The notes below the pieces were generated by a model. It did no database searches, was not told the DNA's origin, and was given only the letters and a program-made list of their open reading frames with translations. The position numbers and the translations under genes were made by a program. From Nocardioides aquaticus (GTDB taxonomy: Bacteria; Actinomycetota; Actinomycetes; Propionibacteriales; Nocardioidaceae), in the NCBI RefSeq assembly GCF_018459925.1, contig NZ_CP075371.1, positions 2,294,001-2,358,000 of the forward strand: a stretch of DNA of 64,000 nt, written 5' to 3'. Shown one piece after another: positions 15,311 through 23,177 of the stretch. Positions within the stretch are counted from its first letter, which is position 1. Each line of letters starts with the position of its first letter.

Positions 15311-16377
15311 TGCCCACCTCCTCCGAGCAGGCGCCCCGCACGATGCGTGCCCAGCGTCTCGACACCCGCACCCTGACCTTCGAGGTCACCGACGTCCCCG
15401 TGCCGACCCCGGGACCGGGCGAGGTGCTGATGAAGGTGGCGTTCTGCGGGATCTGCCACTCCGACCTCAGCCTGCTCGACGGCACCTTCCCCGCGATGGG
15501 ACCGCCGGTGATCACCCAGGGCCACGAGGCCTCCGGCACGATCGCCGAGCTCGGTCCCGGCGTCACCGGCTGGTCGGTCGGGGACCGTGTCGTGCCGGCC
15601 GCCGGCCGCCCGTGCGGGCAGTGCCCGTCGTGCCGCCGCGCGGACCCCAGCAGCTGCACCGCGCTGGCGCTGATGGCCTTCGCCTACGACGGGGCGTGGG
15701 CGGAGTACACCGTCGCCCAGGCCGGCGGGCTGACCCGGATCCCTGACAACGTGTCGATGGAGCAGGCCGCGATCCTCGCCGACGCCGTCTCCACGCCGTA
15801 CGGCGCCGTGGTCCACACCGGGCAGGTCCGCGTCGGCGAGGCCGTCGGCGTGTGGGGCGCCGGCGGCGTGGGCACCCACGTCGTCCAGCTGGCCCGGCTG
15901 GTCGGCGCCACGCCGATCGTCGCGGTCGACCTCGACGAGACCGTGCGCGCCCGGGCCCTCGAGCTCGGCGCCGACCTCGCCCTGGACTCCCGCGACCCCG
16001 ACCTCGCCGCGAAGATCGCCGAGGTCACCGGCGGGGAGATGCTCGACGTCGCCTTCGACTCCGTCGGCCTCAAGGTCACCTTCGACCAGGCCCTGGCCAG
16101 CCTCGGCTCGCGCGGGCGCCTGGTCGGCGTCGGGATGAGCGGCGAGGAGTGGTCGCTGGGCCCGAGCATGTGGTTCAACCTCAGCCGCAAGGAGGTCCGC
16201 GGCCACCTCGGCTACCGCGTCGAGGACATCGGGGTGCTGGCCCGGCTGGTCTCGACCGGCCGCCTCGACCTCAGCCGCTCCATCAGCGGGGTGGTCTCCC
16301 TCGAGGACGTCGGTGAGGGCATCCGGCGGCTGCACGAGCGCGAGGGCAGCCCGGTCCGGATCCTCGTGCAGCCCTGA
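15310..16377 (+). CDS. Zinc-dependent alcohol dehydrogenase (MDR family), AdhD-like
   Basis: A 355-residue medium-chain dehydrogenase. The catalytic zinc ligands are Cys46 in FCGICHSDL and the His of QGHEASG. The structural zinc site CGQCPSCRRADPSSC is intact, with four cysteines. The cofactor site GVWGAGGVGTHVVQLA is followed by IVAVDLDE, where the aspartate favours NAD+. It starts in the stop codon of the monooxygenase gene, so it is co-translated and probably supplies its carbonyl substrate or removes its product. The gene order AraC regulator, monooxygenase, alcohol dehydrogenase recalls virS-mymA-adhD, with the lipase and short-chain dehydrogenase genes of that operon missing. Confidence 0.9.
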   Translation: MPTSSEQAPRTMRAQRLDTRTLTFEVTDVPVPTPGPGEVLMKVAFCGICHSDLSLLDGTFPAMGPPVITQGHEASGTIAELGPGVTGWSVGDRVVPAAGRPCGQCPSCRRADPSSCTALALMAFAYDGAWAEYTVAQAGGLTRIPDNVSMEQAAILADAVSTPYGAVVHTGQVRVGEAVGVWGAGGVGTHVVQLARLVGATPIVAVDLDETVRARALELGADLALDSRDPDLAAKIAEVTGGEMLDVAFDSVGLKVTFDQALASLGSRGRLVGVGMSGEEWSLGPSMWFNLSRKEVRGHLGYRVEDIGVLARLVSTGRLDLSRSISGVVSLEDVGEGIRRLHEREGSPVRILVQP

Positions 16378-16423
16378 GCCGCACCTGGCCCGGCCCGGGG
16401 TGCGGCGGGCCTAGGCTGCGCAG

Positions 16424-16756
16424 ATGGACACCACCCGGCTCGCGGACGCCGACCGCACCCTGGCCGAGCACGAGGCGCACCTCGAGGCCGAGCTGGCGGC
16501 CCTGGTCGGCGGGCCCGCCGAGGCCGAGGGCATCCCCTTCGGCAAGCGGGTCGGCGAGGGGACCGCGGCCGCGGCGCACCGGATGTCGGCCGTCTCCACC
16601 CAGGAGCAGCTGCTGCGCTCGCTGACGGCGGTGCGCGACGCCCGCGCCCGGGTGGCCGACGGGACGTACGGCACCTGCGAGGTGTGCGGCGAGGAGATCC
16701 CGGCCGAGCGGCTCGAGGCGCGCCCGCACGTCTCGCGCTGCGTCGCGCACGCCTGA
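16424..16756 (+). CDS. TraR/DksA-type zinc finger protein
   Basis: A 110-residue protein from ATG 16424, with TAGGCT six bases upstream (leaderless). A helical hairpin (EHEAHLEAELAALVGG, VSTQEQLLRSLTAVRDARAR) is followed by the zinc finger GTYGTCEVCGEEIPAERLEA and SRCVAH. The finger is C-x2-C-x17-C-x2-H: the fourth ligand is His where DksA has Cys. DksA relatives bind the RNA polymerase secondary channel. In actinobacteria these short versions may have other partners, so a transcription role is likely but unproven. The gene stands alone, between the alcohol dehydrogenase and a convergent lipoprotein. Confidence 0.85.
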   Translation: MDTTRLADADRTLAEHEAHLEAELAALVGGPAEAEGIPFGKRVGEGTAAAAHRMSAVSTQEQLLRSLTAVRDARARVADGTYGTCEVCGEEIPAERLEARPHVSRCVAHA

Positions 16757-16787
16757 GCGGTCCGCCCCGCCGGGGCCCTGGCGCCCC

Positions 16788-17267
16788 TCAGGCCTCGACC
16801 GGGGGAGGCGTCGACGGCCCGCCCCCGTCGGGCACCGGGTCGCACTGGGTGAGCGTGATCGCCTTGTAGAGCTGGAACTCCTCCGACGAGACCGCCGCCT
16901 CGGGGTAGTCCTCGGGCGGGAGCGCGGCGTACCACCGCACGGCCTCGAGCAGCTGGTCGGCCCGGTCGGAGCCGTCGAGCTGCTCCTCGGCGAGCGGGAC
17001 CGCCTCGACGAAGCGGGCGACGGTCTCGTCGTAGTCGCCCTCGTTGAACGCGTCGATCCCCGCCCGCACCTCGGCACAGGCGGGAGTCCTCGCGGGGGCC
17101 GCTCCGGTGGAGGGTGCGTCCGGCGCGTCGTCGGCCTCCGGGGACGGGGAGGTCGACGGGGAGGAGGACGGGGAGGACGACGGGTCCGGGGTGGGCTCAT
17201 CGTCGGCAGCCGGGCCGCCGCAGGCCGCGAGGACGGGCAGCAGGAGCAGGACGGCGGCACGACGCAT
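16788..17267 (-). CDS. Lipoprotein of unknown function, Ser/Pro-rich linker
   Basis: A 159-residue protein from ATG 17267, with TAGCCT seven bases upstream on the coding strand (leaderless). A lipoprotein signal (MRRAAVLLLLPVLAAC, Cys16) leads into a Pro/Ser/Asp-rich linker (residues ~20-55), then a small domain with CAEVRAGIDAFNEGDYDETV, RFVEAVPLAEEQL and a second Cys near the end (ITLTQCDPV). The domain has the helix pattern of a single tetratricopeptide unit (FNEGDYDETVARFVEAV). It is probably anchored to the outer face of the membrane. Role unknown. Confidence 0.75.
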   Translation of the reverse strand: MRRAAVLLLLPVLAACGGPAADDEPTPDPSSSPSSSPSTSPSPEADDAPDAPSTGAAPARTPACAEVRAGIDAFNEGDYDETVARFVEAVPLAEEQLDGSDRADQLLEAVRWYAALPPEDYPEAAVSSEEFQLYKAITLTQCDPVPDGGGPSTPPPVEA

Positions 17268-17452
17268 GCCGCCGAGGCTAGGCGAGGACACCGCCGTGGG
17301 GGACCATCCCCGGGGTTTCGCCGGTGGTCCCGCCAGCGCCGACGCCGCCCCGGACGGGACACACCCCACCGTTCGCCGCCGCCGACCACCCGGATGGGGC
17401 AGGGTGGTGCCTGTGCCCGGACGGGTGCGCGAACCTCATGAGGGAGTCACGA

Positions 17453-17914
17453 ATGCGACGCAGCAGGATCCTGATGGCCACGACCGCCCTCAGCATGAGC
17501 TTCCTGGTGGGCGGGTGCGGTGGTGGCACCGACGCGTACTGCGAGGACCTGCGTTCGGCCGAGGACCAGTTCGCGGCCTTCGACAGCGAGCAGCCCAGTG
17601 CCGACGAGATCGAGGAGGCCATCTCGACCTTCCGCGACCTCGGGGAGCAGGCCCCGGACGAGGTGTCGGGGGACTGGGACGTCTTCCTGGGCGCCTTCGA
17701 CGACCTGGAGAGCGCGCTCGAGGACGCCGGCATCGGGTTCGGCGACCTCGCCGACATCCAGGCCGGCGAGCTGCCCGAGGGCCTCGACGAGCAGGCCCTC
17801 CAGGACCTCGGTACCGAGATCGAGTCCCTCGGCGGCGACGAGATCGAGCAGGCCAGCGACGCGATCGAGGAGCACGCCTCCTCCGAGTGCGACGTGGACC
17901 TCAGCGGGTCCTGA
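17453..17914 (+). CDS. Small lipoprotein, first of a paralogous pair
   Basis: A 153-residue protein from ATG 17453, with GGGAG upstream. The signal RRSRILMATTALSMSFLVGGC ends in a lipobox (VGGC, shown in part). The mature part is strongly acidic and helical, with TDAYCEDLRSAEDQFAAF, DVFLGAFDDLESALEDAGI and the closing HASSECDVDL. The two cysteines of the mature domain (AYC and SEC) could form a disulfide. The next gene encodes the same domain, so this is a tandem duplication. No function is known. A second in-frame ATG 15 bases upstream (17438) is a less likely start. Confidence 0.75.
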   Translation: MRRSRILMATTALSMSFLVGGCGGGTDAYCEDLRSAEDQFAAFDSEQPSADEIEEAISTFRDLGEQAPDEVSGDWDVFLGAFDDLESALEDAGIGFGDLADIQAGELPEGLDEQALQDLGTEIESLGGDEIEQASDAIEEHASSECDVDLSGS

Positions 17915-17964
17915 CCCGGTTGACCGGCACCCGACCAGCAGAACCCACCAGACAGGAGACGGAC

Positions 17965-18528
17965 GTGCGACGTACGAAGATGATGATGGTTGGCAGCGCG
18001 CTCGCGCTCAGCCTGGCGCTCAGCGGCTGCGGCGGGGGCGACGAGGGGTCCGAGGAGCCGGCCCCCTCGGAGTCGGCCTCGGCCTCGGAGTCGGCCGAGA
18101 CCCCGTCGGAGTCGCCCTCGGAGTCGGAGGAGGCGGCGCAGGCCGGCGGCTCGTCGGACTACTGCCAGCAGCTGGAGTCGGCGAACAAGCAGTTCACCGC
18201 CCTCGCGACCGGTGACCTGTCGCAGTTCGACGCGGCGATCACCACGCTGCAGGAGCTCGGCGACTCGGCCCCGCAGGAGATCTCCGGGGCGTGGCAGCAG
18301 GTGCTGGCGCCGCTCAACCAGCTGGAGACCGCGCTGCAGAAGGCCGGGCTGACCTTCGACGACCTCGACGGCCTCAGCCGCGGCGAGCTCCCGCAGGGCG
18401 TGGACCCGCAGTCGCTGCAGCAGCTGGCCACCGAGGTCCAGGGGCTCAACAGCGCAGGTTCCGCCGACGCCCAGGCCGAGATCACCGAGCAGGCCTCGAC
18501 CGAGTGCGGGGTCGAGCTGGGTCAGTGA
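17965..18528 (+). CDS. Small lipoprotein, second of a paralogous pair
   Basis: A 187-residue protein from GTG 17965 behind AGGAG. The lipoprotein signal (MMMVGSALALSLALSGC) is followed by a linker of Glu-Ser-Ala repeats (residues ~25-65) and a domain matching the preceding protein: SDYCQQLESANKQFTAL, WQQVLAPLNQLETALQKAGL and ASTECGVELGQ. The two cysteines (DYC, TEC) are conserved between the paralogues, while the long acidic linker is unique to this copy. They are separated by 50 bp, are probably one transcript, and end at a strong hairpin (18558-18597). Confidence 0.75.
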   Translation: MRRTKMMMVGSALALSLALSGCGGGDEGSEEPAPSESASASESAETPSESPSESEEAAQAGGSSDYCQQLESANKQFTALATGDLSQFDAAITTLQELGDSAPQEISGAWQQVLAPLNQLETALQKAGLTFDDLDGLSRGELPQGVDPQSLQQLATEVQGLNSAGSADAQAEITEQASTECGVELGQ

Positions 18529-18557
18529 CCCCTGCGTCCACCAGGACGCACGCACGA

Positions 18558-18597
18558 CGACGGGGCACCCCGGCTCACCGGCCGGGGTGCCCCGTCG
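18558..18597. terminator. Strong hairpin terminator between convergent genes
   Basis: Perfect 17-bp arms (CGACGGGGCACCCCGGC, 18558-18574, and its complement, 18581-18597) around a 6-nt loop. It lies 30 bp beyond both the lipoprotein stop and the convergent TetR stop, so it can serve both strands. There is no T-run, as is common in GC-rich actinobacteria. Confidence 0.85.
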
Positions 18598-18628
18598 CTG
18601 CGTCCCGTCGCAGCGTCCCGCCGAGCCC

Positions 18629-19201
18629 TCACGCCCCGGCCGGCCGCGCCCGGCGCAGGCACTCCTCCAGCAGGTCGAGGTAGACCGCCACCGCGGTGTC
18701 GTCGGGCCGGGCCGACCACGCGGCCCAGGCCGTACGGGTGGCGGCGAGGGCGAGGTCGACGGTCAGGTCGGCACCCAGGGGGTCGGTCGGGTCCCGTTCG
18801 CGCAGCCAGTCGCGCAGGACCCCGGCGAGCTCCTCGCCGAGCTCCTGTGCCCGGTGGTCCAGGGCCGGGTCCGCCCCGAGCAGCCGACGCCGTCGGGACA
18901 CCTCGTCCCGGCCTGCGCGGGTGAGGCCGAGGAGCACGGCGGAGACGGCGTCCCACGCCGCCAGCGCGGCCGGCTGCTCGGCGACCAGGACTGCCAGACG
19001 CTCCCGGTCGGCGGGGGAGGGGTCCAGCACGACGCCCTCCTTGGTGTGGAAGTAGTTGAAGAACGTGGTGCGCGAGACCCCGGCGGTCGCGGCGATCTCC
19101 TCGACACTGACCCCGGCGTACCCGCGCTCCTCGAAGAGCCGCCAGGCGGCCTCACGGATGTCGCGCCGCGCGGCGTCCTTCTTCTGCTCCCGCAGCCCCA
19201 C
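18629..19201 (-). CDS. TetR family regulator
   Basis: A 190-residue protein from GTG 19201 behind a strong GGAGGAGG. Residues ~8-55 are the TetR helix-turn-helix (DIREAAWRLFEERGYAGVSV, EEIAATAGVSRTTFFNYFHT, KEGVV). The C-terminal ligand-binding domain is helical and variable. It is divergent from an MFS multidrug exporter, with a dyad in between, so it most likely represses that exporter until an exported compound binds. The intergenic dyad TGTAC-CGC-GTACA is its probable operator. Confidence 0.88.
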   Translation of the reverse strand: MGLREQKKDAARRDIREAAWRLFEERGYAGVSVEEIAATAGVSRTTFFNYFHTKEGVVLDPSPADRERLAVLVAEQPAALAAWDAVSAVLLGLTRAGRDEVSRRRRLLGADPALDHRAQELGEELAGVLRDWLRERDPTDPLGADLTVDLALAATRTAWAAWSARPDDTAVAVYLDLLEECLRRARPAGA

Positions 19202-19281
19202 GGTCGACCTCCTCCGGACCCGTCCGGGTCCCTCTCGATCAGGGGCGCCGCCCGGGGAATGAAACAGGCACCCCTCAAAGT

Positions 19282-19294
19282 TGTACCGCGTACA
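19282..19294. promoter_or_regulatory. Probable TetR operator
   Basis: The dyad TGTAC-CGC-GTACA lies midway between the divergent TetR and MFS genes, in the short AT-richer stretch (19270-19300) of this 155-bp region. Position and symmetry fit a TetR-type operator controlling both directions. Confidence 0.55.
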
Positions 19295-19356
19295 CCTTTG
19301 CCGCACCAGGTCCCGCGCCACCACACCGGCCGGACCACGCCAGACCAGGAGCCCGC

Positions 19357-20880
19357 GTGACCCAGACCCCCACCGCACCGCCCGGCACCGACGAGGCCCT
19401 CCCGCCGGGGGCGTCCCGGCTGATCGCGCTACTCGTCGGCTCCGCCTTCGTGGTGATCCTCAACGAGACCATCATGAGCGTCGCGCTGCCCTCGCTGATG
19501 GTCGACTTCGGCATCACCGCGGCGACCGCGCAGTGGATCACCACCGCGTTCCTGCTCACGATGGCGGTGATCATCCCGATCACCGGGTACCTGATCAGCA
19601 GGTTCCCGCTGCGGCTGCTGTTCACCGTCGCCATGGTCTCCTTCAGCGTCGGCACGCTCGTGGCCGCCGTGGCCCCCACCTTCGGGCTGCTCGTCCTGGG
19701 CCGGGTGATCCAGGCCAGCGGCACCGCGGTGATGATGCCGCTGCTGATCACGACCGTGCTCAACCTCGTGCCGGCCAGTAGGCGGGGCCGGATGATGGGC
19801 ACGATCTCCATCGTCATCTCCGTCGCCCCGGCGATCGGGCCCACGGTGTCCGGCCTCGTGCTGGCCAACCTGACCTGGCGCTGGATGTTCTGGATCGTGC
19901 TGCCGATCGCCCTGCTCGCGCTCGCGCTCGGCCGGCTGTGGGTCCGCGACGTCACCCCGGTCACCGGGGGCCGCGTCGACGTGGTCTCGGTGGTGCTCTC
20001 GGCGATCGGCTTCGCCGGGCTGATCTACGGGCTGTCCAGCATCGGGGAGAGCGCCACCGGCGACACGCTCGTCGCACCGTGGATCCCGGTCCTGGTCGGC
20101 GTCGTGGCGCTGGCGGTGTTCGTACGCCGTCAGCTGCAGCTGCGCGACCGCGCGCTGCTCGACCTGCGGGCGTTCGCCTCGCGGACCTTCAGCGTGGCCG
20201 TGCTGCTGGTGGTGGCCGCCATGATGGCGCTGTTCGGGACGCTGATCCTGCTGCCGATCATGCTGCAGGACGTGCTCGGCCTGACCACGCTCGAGACCGG
20301 TCTGGTGCTGCTGCCCGGCGGCGCGACGATGGGCCTGATGGCCCCGCTGGTCGGCCGCGCCTTCGACCGGGTCGGCCCGCGCCCCCTCGTGCCCCCGGGC
20401 GCGCTGCTGGCCAGCGTCGCCCTGTGGCTGATGAGCACCTTCGGTGCCACGACCGCCACCGGCACCGTCGTCGCCGTGCACGTTCTGCTCAGCGTCGGCA
20501 TCGCCCTGATGTTCACCCCGCTGCTGACCTCGGCGCTCGGCTCGCTGCCGCAGCACCTGTACTCGCACGGCAGCGCGATCGTCAGCACCGTCCAGCAGGT
20601 CGCCGGTGCCGCCGGCACCGCGCTGTTCATCACCGTGATGACCCGCGGCGCCGCCGCCGCGACCGAGGCCGGGGCGGGCGCGGCCCGGGCCACCGAGCTC
20701 GGCGTCCAGGACGCCCTGGTCTGGGGTGGCGTCGTCTCCTCGGTGGCGGTCGTGCTCTCGCTGCTGGTCCGGGGCGGTGGTGCGGCCGAGACGCCGACCG
20801 CGGCACCGACCGCGGGGCCGACCGAGGTCGACGCCCCGGCAGAGGGGACGGCGGAGGCCGCGGAGGCCGCCCGCCGCTGA
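19357..20880 (+). CDS. MFS multidrug efflux transporter, DHA2 (14-helix) family
   Basis: A 507-residue protein from GTG 19357 behind CAGGAG. Characteristic motifs are LNETIMSVALPSLMVDFGI in helix 1, the A-motif region GYLISRFPLRLLF, and the drug-exporter motif C region GPTVSGLVLANLTWRWMFWI (shown in part). There are about 14 hydrophobic segments in all, as in EmrB/QacA-type exporters. It uses the proton gradient to pump out lipophilic compounds; the substrate is unknown. The C-terminal 30 residues are Ala/Pro/Glu-rich and disordered. Probably controlled by the divergent TetR protein. Confidence 0.9.
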   Translation: MTQTPTAPPGTDEALPPGASRLIALLVGSAFVVILNETIMSVALPSLMVDFGITAATAQWITTAFLLTMAVIIPITGYLISRFPLRLLFTVAMVSFSVGTLVAAVAPTFGLLVLGRVIQASGTAVMMPLLITTVLNLVPASRRGRMMGTISIVISVAPAIGPTVSGLVLANLTWRWMFWIVLPIALLALALGRLWVRDVTPVTGGRVDVVSVVLSAIGFAGLIYGLSSIGESATGDTLVAPWIPVLVGVVALAVFVRRQLQLRDRALLDLRAFASRTFSVAVLLVVAAMMALFGTLILLPIMLQDVLGLTTLETGLVLLPGGATMGLMAPLVGRAFDRVGPRPLVPPGALLASVALWLMSTFGATTATGTVVAVHVLLSVGIALMFTPLLTSALGSLPQHLYSHGSAIVSTVQQVAGAAGTALFITVMTRGAAAATEAGAGAARATELGVQDALVWGGVVSSVAVVLSLLVRGGGAAETPTAAPTAGPTEVDAPAEGTAEAAEAARR

Positions 20881-20883
20881 ACC

Positions 20884-21369
20884 TCAGCCGTGGCGCCGGG
20901 TCCACTCCCGGAACGGCGCCACGGGGTCCTCGGCCGCGCCCTGCTCGGCCGGCAGGGCCCGGGCGGACGGCGCCCGGGCGTACTCGTCGTAGAAGGTCGC
21001 CAGCGTCATGTAGCGACCGCCGTCCTCGTAGTGCTCGCCCTCCTGCTCCCGCGTCGCGGCGTGGACGACCCGCTCGGGGGCGGCGTAGTACAGCGCCCCC
21101 AGGCACATCGGGCACGGGTAGGCCGTGACGTAGACGTCGCAGCCGGTGAGGTCCCTACGGCCCGCGACCGCGAGCTCGCGGATGGCGACGATCTCGGCGT
21201 GCGCGGTGACGTCACCGGTGCGGCTGACCTGGTTCGTCGCCTCGTGCAGCACCTCGCCGGTGGCGGCGTCGACGACCAGGCAGGCGAACGGCTTGCCCCC
21301 GGCCTCGACGTTCTCCAGCGCCAGGTCGACGCTGCGGCGGACGAGGGCGGGGTCGACCGGGCGGCTCAC
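20884..21369 (-). CDS. Nucleoside/cytosine deaminase family protein (guanine deaminase-like)
   Basis: A 161-residue zinc deaminase from GTG 21369. The zinc site is complete: HAEIVAIREL (His ligand plus catalytic Glu) and YPCPMCLGALYYA (two Cys ligands). The length and the C-terminal tail, with FYDEYARAPSARALP, resemble guanine deaminase GuaD and other free nucleobase deaminases more than tRNA-specific TadA. The likely reaction is hydrolytic deamination of a purine or pyrimidine base. It is convergent with the MFS gene, with 3 bp between stops. Confidence 0.85.
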   Translation of the reverse strand: MSRPVDPALVRRSVDLALENVEAGGKPFACLVVDAATGEVLHEATNQVSRTGDVTAHAEIVAIRELAVAGRRDLTGCDVYVTAYPCPMCLGALYYAAPERVVHAATREQEGEHYEDGGRYMTLATFYDEYARAPSARALPAEQGAAEDPVAPFREWTRRHG

Positions 21370-21487
21370 GCGGCCCCGCCGGTGACGTGCGGTCCCGGGA
21401 CGGGCATCTGGTGCTCCTCGGTGTCGACGGTGTGCCTGCGGTCACCCTGCCACGGGGACGACGGCCCACCCGGGGGAGGATGACGGC

Positions 21488-21910
21488 GTGAGGTTCACCG
21501 AGCACGAGATGACGGTCGGGGTCGAGGCGGTCGCCCGCGAGCTGTTCGCCGCCACCCGACCGCCCTGGAAGCGGCAGTCGGTGCCGGGCGACTTCGCCGC
21601 GCTCGACAAGGCCCGCCGGTACCGGCACAAGGCCGCGGCCGGCGAGGTGGTGCTGCCGGTCCTGACCGCGCTGCCCGAACGACCGACGGTCGGCGCCACC
21701 CCGGTCTTCACCGACGAGGAGTGGCGCGACGCCGCCGAACGGGGCAGCCGGGAGGTGCTCGACTTCCGGACCGAGGGCGGGTGGGAGGCGCTGGGGGAGC
21801 GCAAGCGCCGCAAGCTGGTCGACGGCGCCGTCGCCCTGGCCCGCGTCGCGGTGGCCGCGATGCCCGTGCGCAGCGACCCCGACGCGCTGATCGTCCCGGA
21901 CCACCTGTGA
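21488..21910 (+). CDS. Hypothetical protein, 140 aa
   Basis: Starts at GTG 21488 with GAGGAT six bases upstream (leaderless). Soluble and helical, rich in Arg and Glu, with blocks VARELFAATRPPWKRQS, LDKARRYRHKAAAGEVVLPV and ERKRRKLVDGAVALARVAVA. No signal peptide, membrane segment or known catalytic motif. It is divergent from the deaminase. I do not recognise the family. Confidence 0.65.
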   Translation: MRFTEHEMTVGVEAVARELFAATRPPWKRQSVPGDFAALDKARRYRHKAAAGEVVLPVLTALPERPTVGATPVFTDEEWRDAAERGSREVLDFRTEGGWEALGERKRRKLVDGAVALARVAVAAMPVRSDPDALIVPDHL

Positions 21911-21949
21911 CGCGGGCGCTGCGCGGACGGGTCCACTAGTCTGACCGGC

Positions 21950-22279
21950 ATGAGCACCAGCGGCGGCCCCGGGCGTACGCCCGTCGTGGCACGCCTGCAG
22001 GTCGTGCTGGCCGCCGTCGTGGCGCTGCTCCTGACCCTGGTGGTCGTGCCCCTGCTGCCGGTGCTCGTGGCCGGCGAGGCCCCGACGTCGGTCGCGGTGA
22101 CGGTGGTCGCGGTGGCGCTCGCCGCGCTGCTGGGCGGCGGTCGACCGGGCTGGGCCGGGGTGCACCGCGGACCGGTCGCGGCCCGCCCGCGGTCGGCCGA
22201 CGTGGCGTTGGACCTGACCGGACGGGTCACCGACCCCGGACACCACCCCGTCCGCCCCCGGGCCCCGGGACCGGCCTGA
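21950..22279 (+). CDS. Small membrane protein next to yidC (DUF6412-like)
   Basis: A 109-residue protein from ATG 21950, with TAGTCT seven bases upstream (leaderless). Two hydrophobic helices (VVLAAVVALLLTLVVVPLLP and VAVTVVAVALAALLGG) are followed by an Arg/Pro-rich cytoplasmic tail. It lies 58 bp before a YidC homologue. Small two-helix proteins of the DUF6412 type occur in this position in other actinobacteria. The family assignment is tentative. Confidence 0.6.
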   Translation: MSTSGGPGRTPVVARLQVVLAAVVALLLTLVVVPLLPVLVAGEAPTSVAVTVVAVALAALLGGGRPGWAGVHRGPVAARPRSADVALDLTGRVTDPGHHPVRPRAPGPA

Positions 22280-22337
22280 CGCTCGCGCCTGCGCGAGCCA
22301 CGGCCCGTACCCCGTCTCGCCCTCCAGGAGCTCCGCC

Positions 22338-23177
22338 ATGTCCCTGCTCGACCCGATCTCGCACGCCCTCGCCGCCGTGGTGGCCACCGCGCACACCGGC
22401 CTGACCTCGCTGGGTGCCGACCCCGGCGCCGGCACCACCTGGGTGCTCTGCGTGGCGGCGGTCGTGGTGACCGTCCGCCTCGCCCTCCTGCCGCTGGCCG
22501 TGCAGGGCGTGCGGCTGGCCCACGCCTCGGCCCGCGCCCGGCCGCACCTGAAGGAGCTGACCGCCCGGTACAAGGGCAAACGTGACCCCGACAGCCTGCG
22601 GGCGCTGGCCGAGGAGCGGAAGCGGATCTCCGCCGAGCACGGCGTCCCGCGGCTCGGGTGCCTGCCGCTGCTGCTGCAGCTGCCGGTGTGGATCTCGATG
22701 TACCACCTGGTCTCCGACGTCGCCGGCGGCAGCCCGGTCGGCGCGATGGACGCCGGCCTGGTCGCCTCGTTCGGCGCGGCCAGCCTGGTCGGCGTGCCGC
22801 TGGCCGAGCGCGGCTACCTCGGCGGCGGCTCCGGCCACCTCGCGGTGGTCGTCGTCCTGGTCGTGCTCGCCGGCGGGCTCAGCTTCGTGACCCAGCGCTT
22901 CCTGGTGCTGCCCAACACCCTCTCGGCCGACCTGCCCGAGGCGATGGCCAGCGCCCAGCAGGTGATGCCGCTGCTCTCGGCGCTCGGGATGGCGGTGGCC
23001 GCCGCGGTCGTGCCCGCCGCGCTGCTCGTCTACTGGGTGCTCAACGCGACCTGGACGATGGGGCAGTCGGCGGTGGTGTGGCGGTACTTCCCCACGCCGG
23101 GGTCGCCGGCGGACGTGCGACGGGTCGCGCGGGAGGAGCGGGCCGGGCGCGCGGGGCGGCTCAGCCCCGGCGCGTGA
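22338..23177 (+). CDS. yidC: YidC/Oxa1 family membrane protein insertase
   Basis: A 279-residue protein from ATG 22338 behind AGGAG. It carries the Oxa1/YidC core: a first helix after residue 30, the conserved arginine-containing region LKELTARYKGKRDPDSLRAL, and the signature VPRLGCLPLLLQLPVWISMY, with further helices to residue 240 and a basic tail. It inserts membrane proteins alone or with SecYEG. Actinobacteria normally have a main yidC in the rnpA-rsmG region near the replication origin. This copy lies elsewhere and is shorter, so it is probably the secondary paralogue. Its 3' end overlaps the convergent nitroreductase gene by 17 bp. Confidence 0.87.
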   Translation: MSLLDPISHALAAVVATAHTGLTSLGADPGAGTTWVLCVAAVVVTVRLALLPLAVQGVRLAHASARARPHLKELTARYKGKRDPDSLRALAEERKRISAEHGVPRLGCLPLLLQLPVWISMYHLVSDVAGGSPVGAMDAGLVASFGAASLVGVPLAERGYLGGGSGHLAVVVVLVVLAGGLSFVTQRFLVLPNTLSADLPEAMASAQQVMPLLSALGMAVAAAVVPAALLVYWVLNATWTMGQSAVVWRYFPTPGSPADVRRVAREERAGRAGRLSPGA

